64,000 nt of DNA, from contig NZ_CP150144.1 of assembly GCF_037963145.1 (NCBI RefSeq), positions 2,604,001-2,668,000 on the forward strand, read 5' to 3'. This document shows, piece after piece, positions 57,592 through 64,000 of this stretch (position 1 is its first letter; each line of letters opens with the position of its first letter). The position numbers and the translations under genes were made by a program. This DNA is from Oceanobacillus sp. FSL K6-2867. GTDB taxonomy: Bacteria; Bacillota; Bacilli; Bacillales; Amphibacillaceae. The notes below the pieces were generated by a model. It did not search any database, was not told the DNA's origin, and worked only from the letters and a program-made list of their open reading frames with translations.

Positions 57592-57842
57592 TGATTATAC
57601 CCCCAATTGATTAGTTATATCTATTATAGCAAAAGCATTCCTTTCATAAAGGAACAAGGTACAATTAAGATGTAGAATGGTACTGCTTAAAAAAGAAGAT
57701 CTGTACTCATCCCGTAATTTTTGGAGGGGTATTTTGCAGGCAATCTTTATGAATGACTTCCAGATATTATGATAAAGAGTTATAGTATAAAGCATAAAAG
57801 TATGCTAAAATTTTGACATATATAATGGCAGGGGGTAATGTT

Positions 57843-59582
57843 GTGAACAATTGGGAAGCAGTCTATCAAAAATGGGATTCATTTGAAGATCTCGACAAAG
57901 ATTTAAAAACAGAATTACATAAGATTAAAGATAATAAGCATGCGCTGGAAGATGCATTTTATAAAGAATTAACATTCGGCACTGGTGGGATGCGAGGTGT
58001 TCTTGGCGCTGGTGTTAATCGGATGAACATTTACACAGTAAGGAAAGCTGTTAACGGGCTTGCAAACTATTTATTAGCAAATCAGGTTAACGTACGTGAC
58101 AGAGGTGTTGTTATTGCCTATGATTCCAGAAATATGTCAAAGGAATTTGCTGTTGAATCGGCAAAAGTGCTAGGTTCCTATGGAATAAAAACACATATCT
58201 TTGAATCATTGCGTCCAACACCGCTTCTTTCCTTTGCTGTCCGCTATCTGCGAACTGTTGCAGGAATCATGATTACTGCAAGTCATAATCCGCCGGAATA
58301 CAATGGATTTAAAGTGTACAATGAAACAGGTGCTCAAATTGTTCCAGAAGAGGCAAGTCTAATCATAGAGTCGATCCAAAAGACGGAAGATGAGCTGACA
58401 GTGCCGTTTATGGAAAAAGAAGAATTAGAAGAAAAAGGCCTGCTTAATTGGCTTAGTTATGAAATCGATAATGCGTACCTTGAGCGTTTGTACCATATGA
58501 CAAAAATGGACGAGACTGTGCATCAGCAGGAAAAGGATCTTCAGATTGTCTTTACACCTTTGCATGGAACGGCTTATAACTTAGTAACGAAAGGACTTGA
58601 ACAGCTTAATTTTCCGAATGTAGCGGTTGTAAAAGAGCAAGCTGAACCTGATCCGATGTTTTCTACGGTAGCATCACCAAATCCGGAAGAGCATCAAGCA
58701 TTTACGATGGCAATAAAGCTTGGTAAACAAACGGATGCTGATATTTTGCTCGGAACGGACCCGGATGCTGATCGCTTAGGAGTAGCAGTTAAAAATAAAG
58801 CTGGTGAATACCAAGTGTTAACAGGAAACCAGCTTGGAGCATTATTGCTCGATTATATTTTGTCGCATACCAATCCACAGGTTTACCAAAATCCACGTAT
58901 GATTAAGACGGTTGTTTCTACAGAGCTTGGAAGAGCAATTGCAGAATCATATGATGTAAAAACACTTGATACATTAACAGGATTCAAATATATTGGCGAG
59001 AAAATTAATCAATTTGACGCAACTGGCGAGACTTTTATATTTGGATTTGAGGAGAGCTATGGCTATTTAATTAGCAGTTTTGCGCGAGATAAAGACGCAG
59101 TTCAAGCTGCTATGATGGCAACAGAAATGGCCTATTACTGGAAGGAACAAGGAAAAACGCTATTTGACGCACTGGATGTTTTATTTGAGAAGCATGGTTA
59201 TTTCTTAGAGGGGATGTCTTCCTTAACGTTAAAAGGGAAGGAAGGTTCGGAGCAAATCGCTAAAATTATGGATGAAATCCGTTCCAATCCATTACAAGAA
59301 ATTGCAGGAATAAAAGTTGAACAAGTGGAAAATTATTTATCAAGCGAGCGAACTTTAATGAAGGAAGCTAGAAAAGAAACAATTGATTTGCCACAGGAAA
59401 ATATGATGAAGTTTATTTTAGAGCAGCATGCATGGGTATGCTTGCGCCCATCTGGTACAGAGCCTAAGATCAAGTGCTATTATGGTGTAAGCGGGAAAAG
59501 TAAAGCGGATAGTGAAGCAAGGCTAGCCTCATTAAAAGAAACAATGGACCGAATTATTTCGGGTATTTTAGAAAAAAACTAA
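57843..59582 (+). CDS. pgcA: Phosphoglucomutase/phosphomannomutase PgcA
   Basis: Alpha-phosphoglucomutase linking glucose 6-phosphate and glucose 1-phosphate for teichoic acid, glycolipid and polysaccharide synthesis. 579 residues. The phosphoserine is in TASHNP (S147), the magnesium loop is DPDADR, the sugar loop GFEESYGY, and the phosphate-binding loop RPSGTEPKIK. The frame is open from a TTG at 57813, but GGGGGT sits six bases before the GTG at 57843 (MNNWEAVYQ), which is the better start. Confidence 0.94.
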   Translation: MNNWEAVYQKWDSFEDLDKDLKTELHKIKDNKHALEDAFYKELTFGTGGMRGVLGAGVNRMNIYTVRKAVNGLANYLLANQVNVRDRGVVIAYDSRNMSKEFAVESAKVLGSYGIKTHIFESLRPTPLLSFAVRYLRTVAGIMITASHNPPEYNGFKVYNETGAQIVPEEASLIIESIQKTEDELTVPFMEKEELEEKGLLNWLSYEIDNAYLERLYHMTKMDETVHQQEKDLQIVFTPLHGTAYNLVTKGLEQLNFPNVAVVKEQAEPDPMFSTVASPNPEEHQAFTMAIKLGKQTDADILLGTDPDADRLGVAVKNKAGEYQVLTGNQLGALLLDYILSHTNPQVYQNPRMIKTVVSTELGRAIAESYDVKTLDTLTGFKYIGEKINQFDATGETFIFGFEESYGYLISSFARDKDAVQAAMMATEMAYYWKEQGKTLFDALDVLFEKHGYFLEGMSSLTLKGKEGSEQIAKIMDEIRSNPLQEIAGIKVEQVENYLSSERTLMKEARKETIDLPQENMMKFILEQHAWVCLRPSGTEPKIKCYYGVSGKSKADSEARLASLKETMDRIISGILEKN

Positions 59583-59786
59583 AAAACTGTCTGGGATTTG
59601 TTCATTTGCGGCATGCGACCTTTCATAGAGATGATACGTATAAAAGCTGATTATCTTTTGCTTAATAGGGAATTATATTTTTGATGATGTTCATCACGCT
59701 GGTCCATGCTGTAAAGGTCACAAACTCGCTTGGTACGAAGCTAAGGAGTGCTTCCAACATCCATTGTACAATCACCCAAAGGAAAT
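59583..59786. other. Gap after pgcA with a doubtful antisense reading frame
   Basis: On the minus strand a frame of 43-64 codons covers 59662-59856 and reads as hydrophobic and Trp-rich (FLWVIVQWMLEALLSFV). No ribosome binding site precedes any of its ATGs and its 5' part lies over the manganese riboswitch, so I do not call it a gene. Confidence 0.25.
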
Positions 59787-59815
59787 TTGACATTTTGCGA
59801 TAAATAGGGTTTAAT
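59787..59815 (+). promoter_or_regulatory. Promoter of the manganese-riboswitch transcript
   Basis: Consensus TTGACA, 17 nt, TTTAAT, ending about 20 nt before the aptamer. Confidence 0.65.
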
Positions 59816-59829
59816 ATGAGTAACTTAAT

Positions 59830-59926
59830 ATTTCCTAAAGGGGAGTAGCTGTACAATTTAAGTCGTCATTACGAGATATTGTCTCCGGCTTAATTGGCAA
59901 TGAACGTTGTTAGCGAGACCTTTACC
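59830..59926 (+). promoter_or_regulatory. yybP-ykoY manganese riboswitch
   Basis: The two conserved internal loops are present: AAAGGGGAGTAGC, GTCGTCATTACGAGA, then the second side CGAGACCTTTACC. Manganese binding keeps the 3' strand from the terminator and turns the gene on. The next gene is a TerC exporter, the commonest partner of this class. Confidence 0.95.
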
Positions 59927-59950
59927 ATCAGCAGGTAAAGGTCTCTTTTT
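59915..59950 (+). terminator. Manganese-riboswitch terminator
   Basis: GAGACCTTTACC pairs perfectly with GGTAAAGGTCTC, then five T residues. The 5' arm is part of the aptamer. Confidence 0.92.
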
Positions 59951-59996
59951 GTGTGCTTTTCCCTGTTGATGAAATTACATTTTAAGGAGAGTGCAC

Positions 59997-60794
59997 ATGG
60001 GAACAGAATTAATTTTGGAATACTTATGGGTTTTAGTTGTTTTGATTGGGTTGGAGGGGCTTTTAGCTGCTGATAATGCATTAGTATTGGCTATCATGGT
60101 AAGGCATCTGCCGGAAAAACAACGAAAAAGAGCCTTGTTTTACGGGTTAGCAGGAGCGTTTGTTTTACGCTTTGGATCATTATTTGTAATTTCATTTCTG
60201 GTGGACTTTTGGCAGGTTCAAGCATTAGGTGCAGCATATCTGTTAATCATTGCGATTAAGAACTTATACAGTAAATATAAACCGAAATCCGAAGACGATC
60301 ATGAAAAAGAGCAAAAAAGTGTTCAGCTTAATGCAGATGGTGAGGCTTCTCAAAAGGAATTTTGGCTTACTGTTCTTAAAGTCGAGTTTGCTGATTTAGC
60401 ATTTGCGGTGGATTCGATCCTTGCAGCAGTTGCCTTAGCGGTAGCCCTTCCGGCGACAGGTTTAGGAACGATTGGAAGTCTGGATACTGGGCAATTTGCT
60501 GTTATATTTGCCGGCGGGATGATTGGGCTAATTATCATGCGTTTTGCAGCAAATATTTTTGTTGGCTTGCTCCATAAACGACCAGGCCTAGAAACAGCAG
60601 CCTTTGTTATTGTCGGCTGGGTAGGTGTAAAGCTTGCTGTGCTGGTATTGGCGCATCCAGATATTGCGTGGATTCCATATGAATTCCCACACTCTACATT
60701 TTGGAAAATCACTTTCTATGGTGTATTAATACTAGTAGCAGTTGTTGGCTGGATTGCTTCTGGTAAGAAAGATAACCAAAAACAAGAAGCTTGA
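59997..60794 (+). CDS. ykoY: TerC-family manganese exporter, YkoY-like
   Basis: 265-residue membrane protein with about seven helices. Both TerC motifs have their acidic residues: EGLLAADNALVLAI in helix 1 and DLAFAVDSILAAVAL in helix 4. A charged cytoplasmic loop (KYKPKSEDDHEKEQ) separates the halves. YkoY-type proteins export manganese, in B. subtilis partly to metalate secreted proteins. AAGGAG is seven bases before the ATG at 59997; a GTG two codons earlier is too near it. Induction by manganese through the riboswitch is expected. Confidence 0.93.
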   Translation: MGTELILEYLWVLVVLIGLEGLLAADNALVLAIMVRHLPEKQRKRALFYGLAGAFVLRFGSLFVISFLVDFWQVQALGAAYLLIIAIKNLYSKYKPKSEDDHEKEQKSVQLNADGEASQKEFWLTVLKVEFADLAFAVDSILAAVALAVALPATGLGTIGSLDTGQFAVIFAGGMIGLIIMRFAANIFVGLLHKRPGLETAAFVIVGWVGVKLAVLVLAHPDIAWIPYEFPHSTFWKITFYGVLILVAVVGWIASGKKDNQKQEA

Positions 60795-60799
60795 TGAAT

Positions 60800-60840
60800 A
60801 AAAGCACTCGACTTCCTTTTTAGGAATCGAGTGCTTTTCT
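60800..60840. terminator. Bidirectional terminator between convergent genes
   Basis: AAAAGCACTCGA pairs with TCGAGTGCTTTT; A and T runs on both sides serve both strands. Confidence 0.92.
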
Positions 60841-60846
60841 CTCGCA

Positions 60847-61830
60847 TTAATTACTGCCATTATTTGCTGCATTGGTGGCTGCAGTGGTGGAGACAATCGT
60901 TGCAATCATAACGGCTTGCTGGGCCTGCAGAATAGATTCCAATGTCGTTTGGATGGTTGTGGCTGCAAGGCTTTTATTAGTGATTTTTTCATTTACATAG
61001 AATGAAACTGCTGTAATCAAATTCATATCCTTTTGCCAACGAAAGCTTTTTTCATTATTTAATTCATTAAACATCCTTGAAATTTCGTCTATCTGAAATT
61101 GCTCTTCCGGCAACAGGCTAATCATGCCGATAATAGGATAATACATAGGTTTTGGTCTAATACCTGTTTCTCTAAAGCTATCCATTATGGATGCAGCACG
61201 ACGAACGGGACGATCAATAGTCGTACTCGTATCCAATGAAAGGATATGACTTAGAAACTGCAGGTCATTTCCTTTTCGAAAACCATTTTGACTTAATGAA
61301 TCATAGTATTTTTCCATCTGTTCATTAATGTCATCACGGTCCTCATACGCAAGCAATACAGCAAGCGGATAATCACTTGCGCTTGTAAGGAAGATATGGT
61401 CTTGTTTCATGCTATCATAGATTTTTTTTGCCCGGGCAATTGTCTGCTCCTCTTTTTCCATGTGATTCGCATGCGTCAGCAAGGTAGATGCAGCTAAATA
61501 GGTGTACACGCCACTACTGAATTTAGCTTTTCTTAATTTATCATATAACATGAAAAGGGTATTAATTTGATTTTCTGGATGATCAAATTTTATATCAAGT
61601 GCTGCAGCAGTAGTAAATCGAGAAGTGGACTTCAGCGGCGAAAAGAAGCCAGCCCTGGCCTTTATGCGATCAGCAAGCTGCAGAAATGCATCAAAATGAA
61701 ATTTCTTTTTGTTCATAACATAGAGAGAGGCAATAGCCATTAATATCCGTTTATCGGATACCTTCCATTTCATGCCGTCATGCAGTTCTTTATATATAGT
61801 TGTGTATTGATTCATTTTTTCACTGAACAT
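60847..61830 (-). CDS. DUF4003 family protein
   Basis: 327-residue soluble, helix-rich protein. The order KEKW-like N-terminus, ASLYVMNKKKFH, AALDIKFDHPENQI, TLFMLYDKLRKAKFSSGVYTYLAA and SDYPLAVLLA matches the DUF4003 pattern of Bacillaceae. The C-terminus is Ala/Thr-rich (IATIVSTTAATNAANN). The function is unknown. AAAGG lies upstream of the ATG. It is a single gene. Confidence 0.8.
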   Translation of the reverse strand: MFSEKMNQYTTIYKELHDGMKWKVSDKRILMAIASLYVMNKKKFHFDAFLQLADRIKARAGFFSPLKSTSRFTTAAALDIKFDHPENQINTLFMLYDKLRKAKFSSGVYTYLAASTLLTHANHMEKEEQTIARAKKIYDSMKQDHIFLTSASDYPLAVLLAYEDRDDINEQMEKYYDSLSQNGFRKGNDLQFLSHILSLDTSTTIDRPVRRAASIMDSFRETGIRPKPMYYPIIGMISLLPEEQFQIDEISRMFNELNNEKSFRWQKDMNLITAVSFYVNEKITNKSLAATTIQTTLESILQAQQAVMIATIVSTTAATNAANNGSN

Positions 61831-61993
61831 TGGTTATCCGGCCTTTCTTTTAAGGGGTCTGTCTCCTATTACGATTAGTATACGTAAAAGGTTTCATTCC
61901 ATTTATATAAGCCGTGTTGGTATAAGGATTACTGTTTTTATTTTTGCTTCATAGAAAGCATAGGTTAAAATGGAAGCAGGAGAGGTGATTGAA

Positions 61994-62434
61994 ATGGCAG
62001 AGCATCATTTTCATTTACAAGCAAGCTGGCCTGGCGGACGGAATAGTGACGGATATATTGAATCAGGAAATTTGCAAACCAAAATTTCGATACCGAAAGA
62101 AATGGATGGGCCTAATATTGGGACCAATCCAGATGAAATGCTATTAGGTGCTGCGGCAACATGCTATATCATTACATTAGCAGCGATGATAGAGCGCGCA
62201 GATTTGCCGCTTGATTATATGTCACTGGAATCAGAAGGAATTGTGGATGTAACAAACGGTGTATTCACTTATAAAAAAATTATTCATCGTCCAACCGTTT
62301 CGTTAAAAGCTGGCGCTGCAAATGAACAGCATCGGAAATTAAGCAAGCTTGTGGAGAAAGCGGAGAAGAGCTGTATGATTTCGCGGGCCCTAAAAGGCAA
62401 TGTGCAGATTGAGCTAGAAGCGAATCTAAGCTAA
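61994..62434 (+). CDS. OsmC-family peroxiredoxin, SACOL1771/YmaD-like
   Basis: 146-residue OsmC/Ohr-fold thiol peroxidase for organic hydroperoxides. The two redox cysteines are C57 in AAATCYIITL and C127 in EKSCMISRAL, with the N-terminal fingerprint ASWPGGRNSDGYI and the loop GTNPDEMLLGA. AGGAGAGGTG six bases before the ATG at 61994 sets the start; the frame is open from an ATG 24 bases upstream. Confidence 0.92.
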   Translation: MAEHHFHLQASWPGGRNSDGYIESGNLQTKISIPKEMDGPNIGTNPDEMLLGAAATCYIITLAAMIERADLPLDYMSLESEGIVDVTNGVFTYKKIIHRPTVSLKAGAANEQHRKLSKLVEKAEKSCMISRALKGNVQIELEANLS

Positions 62435-62444
62435 TTCAATGGAC

Positions 62445-62482
62445 AAAAAGATCGCACCAATTTTAACTGGTGCGTTCTTTTT
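62445..62482 (+). terminator. Terminator of the OsmC gene
   Basis: AAAAGATCGCACCA pairs with TGGTGCGTTCTTTT with one mismatch, then T residues. Confidence 0.9.
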
Positions 62483-62564
62483 ATGGCTTAATCTGTGATT
62501 ACGCAAAAGCAGATGCTTGTGGATAAAAAACTTGATATTTGGAATAAAATGAGGAGGCGCGGAA

Positions 62565-62654
62565 TTGGAAAATTATTTATTGGTTCTCTTTCCAGCATTC
62601 ACCACGAGGATTACAAAGCTGCTTCAATTTTTCACAATGCTTACAAACTATTAA
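62565..62654 (+). CDS. Possible 29-residue hydrophobic peptide
   Basis: A TTG with AGGAGG seven bases upstream opens a 29-codon frame (MENYLLVLFPAFTTRITKLL...). A second frame of 37 codons from an ATG at 62549 overlaps it but has no binding site. Neither has a recognisable family. The call rests on the ribosome binding site alone. Confidence 0.25.
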   Translation: MENYLLVLFPAFTTRITKLLQFFTMLTNY

Positions 62655-62755
62655 CAAATTGATGAAATTACTTCATATTTTATGATTTTTTCATAAAAAA
62701 GGGGTAGAGTGGTTATTACAATGTAAACCGACATAATTAAGAAGGATGAGAAGTG

Positions 62756-63778
62756 ATGAAACGTAATCCATTTTTTGACAATGCGAAGGTGTTATTGATT
62801 TTCTTAGTTGTCTTTGGGCATATTATTCAGCCGTTTATTAGTAATTCAAATGGTATGAACACACTGTATATGTGGATTTACACATTCCATATGCCTGCTT
62901 TTATTCTATTGTCCGGATTCTTTGCAAAGGGTTCAGGGAATAAGGAGTATATTTTTAAGCTGGCAAAACGCTTATTAATTCCATATCTGATCTTTCAAAT
63001 TCTATACACTATTTATTATTTCTATATTGGAAAGGAAGGCTGGCAAGCAGGGATTTTTTATCCACAATGGTCACTATGGTTCTTGTTTAGTTTATTCAGC
63101 TGGCATATTTTACTGAGCTGGTACAAAAAACTTCCGGCTCTATTAAGTATCTCTTTAGCAGTATTCGTGGGGCTTGTTGTTGGTTATTTCGGTGAAATCG
63201 GGCATACATTTAGTCTTTCCCGCACATTTGCTTTCTTTCCATTCTTTCTTATCGGTTATTGGCTAACGGAAAAGCAAATTATGTGGGTGAAACATCGATT
63301 GGTAAGAATCTCGTCTGTTGTCGTTATGACACTCTTAGCAGTAGCAATTTACTACTTGCCGGATATTAATACAGGATGGCTGCTTTCATCCAGCTCTTAC
63401 GGTGATTTAGGATTGGAGCAGTACGGAGGGGTTGCCAGGTTCCTGTTTTATGTTGTAGCGTCGATAATGGTAGTCAGTATTCTTGCTTGGATACCACATA
63501 AAAATTTTGGATGGATTACAAAGTTAGGTACGCGTACATTGTATGTCTATCTGCTTCACGGATTTATCGTGCAGTATTTCCGTCAAAACAATTACTTTGA
63601 GGTAAATGGAATTATCGATGTTCTCGGACTTGCAGCAATTGCAGCTTTAATTGTTATTGTGCTTTCAAGCAAACCAATTCTAGGAGTATGGCAGCCATTT
63701 ATTGAAGGAAAAGCTTCCTTGCTGAAACAGGTGCTAAAAGGTGAACGAAATAGAAGCTCGACCCAAACAGAAAGCTGA
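62756..63778 (+). CDS. Acyltransferase family 3 membrane protein
   Basis: 340 residues with ten helices. The family signature is at the N-terminus: FFDNAKVLLIFLVVFGHIIQP with the conserved His, and FHMPAFILLSGFFAKG. Such proteins O-acetylate cell-surface sugars or glycolipids; the YkrP/YfiQ group of Bacillus is similar. AAGGATGAG is nine bases before the ATG at 62756; the GTG directly before it is too close. Upstream, TTTATGA/TCATAAA and TTACAATGTAA palindromes may be control sites. Confidence 0.9.
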   Translation: MKRNPFFDNAKVLLIFLVVFGHIIQPFISNSNGMNTLYMWIYTFHMPAFILLSGFFAKGSGNKEYIFKLAKRLLIPYLIFQILYTIYYFYIGKEGWQAGIFYPQWSLWFLFSLFSWHILLSWYKKLPALLSISLAVFVGLVVGYFGEIGHTFSLSRTFAFFPFFLIGYWLTEKQIMWVKHRLVRISSVVVMTLLAVAIYYLPDINTGWLLSSSSYGDLGLEQYGGVARFLFYVVASIMVVSILAWIPHKNFGWITKLGTRTLYVYLLHGFIVQYFRQNNYFEVNGIIDVLGLAAIAALIVIVLSSKPILGVWQPFIEGKASLLKQVLKGERNRSSTQTES

Positions 63779-63845
63779 ACAAAAATAGTGAAACTAAACG
63801 CTAACTAAAACGTATGAATTAATAACCCCCTTTTCATAACATAAA

Positions 63846-63884
63846 AAGAAGCAGGCGATCGAGAATGATCGCCTGCTTCTTCGC
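63846..63884. terminator. Bidirectional terminator
   Basis: AAGAAGCAGGCGATC pairs perfectly with GATCGCCTGCTTCTT; serves both the acyltransferase and the converging minus-strand gene. Confidence 0.92.
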
Positions 63885-63889
63885 TGTTT

Positions 63890-64000
63890 CTAAAAGATAA
63901 AATGTGCAATAAGCGTTATAACTGGTAATGTAATAATCGTACGCAATAAGAAAATAATAACGAGATCCATAAAGGATACCGGAATTTTTGTTCCTAGAAT
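63890..64000 (-). CDS. C-terminus of a membrane protein, probably YjiH/GATE-type
   Basis: Only the last 36 codons are in the window. They read as one or two membrane segments, LGTKIPVSFMDLVIIF followed by LLRTIITLPVITLIAHFIF and a stop. The pattern resembles the end of YjiH-like nucleoside-recognition (GATE domain) membrane proteins. The assignment is tentative because most of the gene is outside. Confidence 0.5.
   Translation of the reverse strand: MLGTKIPVSFMDLVIIFLLRTIITLPVITLIAHFIF

Noticed and set aside
59662..59856. Hydrophobic minus-strand frame between pgcA and the TerC gene
   Set aside because: No ribosome binding site, and its 5' part lies over the promoter and the manganese riboswitch of the plus strand.

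Overview
The window is a stretch of chromosome from a low-GC Gram-positive of the Bacillaceae, most like Oceanobacillus, Virgibacillus or a near relative. The pointers are AT-rich DNA with strong AGGAGG-type ribosome binding sites, many TTG/GTG starts, Rho-independent terminators after most units, and a gene set whose closest known relatives are Bacillus subtilis genes (YhaQ, YtrA, YkkCD, YwqA, YpuA, YocH, YpmRS, YkpA, YkhA, AmpS, PgcA, YkoY). No rRNA, tRNA, CRISPR array, prophage or intact insertion sequence was seen. The species is inferred, not proven.

Layout. 1-3.6 kb: a minus-strand operon with a membrane protein, a YtrA-type GntR repressor, an ABC ATPase, a four-helix membrane protein carrying an extracellular M23 peptidase, and a second ABC ATPase cut by the window edge; it has a textbook promoter with a repressor-type palindrome over its -10. 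3.7-7.6 kb: a DoxX membrane protein with a Rex-like site, a Cu/Zn superoxide dismutase lipoprotein, a guanidine-I riboswitch with its paired SMR exporters, and an MFS exporter. 7.8-11 kb: a SWIM/SNF2 helicase. 11-19.3 kb: a peptide-uptake locus with a cytoplasmic beta-lactamase-fold hydrolase, an overlapping regulator, a binding lipoprotein and a convergent four-gene ABC transporter. 19.7-29 kb: nitronate monooxygenase, a TAXI-type TRAP transporter, a MATE exporter, a lysozyme-like protein, RidA and an iron-type alcohol dehydrogenase. 29-41 kb: a DUF1450 protein, an MFS exporter with a doubtful start codon, YpuA, a YocH-like wall protein, the threonine-to-glycine pair kbl-tdh, an ABC-F ATPase, a papain-like hydrolase and YpmS/YpmR.

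40.7-45 kb and 56-57.3 kb form a methionine theme: a SAM-riboswitch-controlled O-acetylhomoserine sulfhydrylase with an unusual C-terminal domain, a methionine gamma-lyase, and a second SAM riboswitch in front of a homocysteine methyltransferase. 45.5-64 kb: cardiolipin synthase, acyl-CoA thioesterase, an HxlR regulator, M29 aminopeptidase, RecQ, BrnQ, a cation/proton antiporter, phosphoglucomutase, a manganese riboswitch with a TerC exporter, an OsmC peroxiredoxin, an acyltransferase and the tail of a GATE-type membrane protein.

Four RNA switches (guanidine-I, SAM-I twice, yybP-ykoY) are recognisable. Several intergenic regions hold related, highly structured repeat elements (19.3, 40.5 and 45.1-45.4 kb) and one holds a 21-bp tandem repeat (49.6 kb). 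The best candidates for something new are the M23/ABC operon, the MetY fusion, the hydrolase/regulator pair next to the peptide transporter, and an unassigned structured leader before ypuA.
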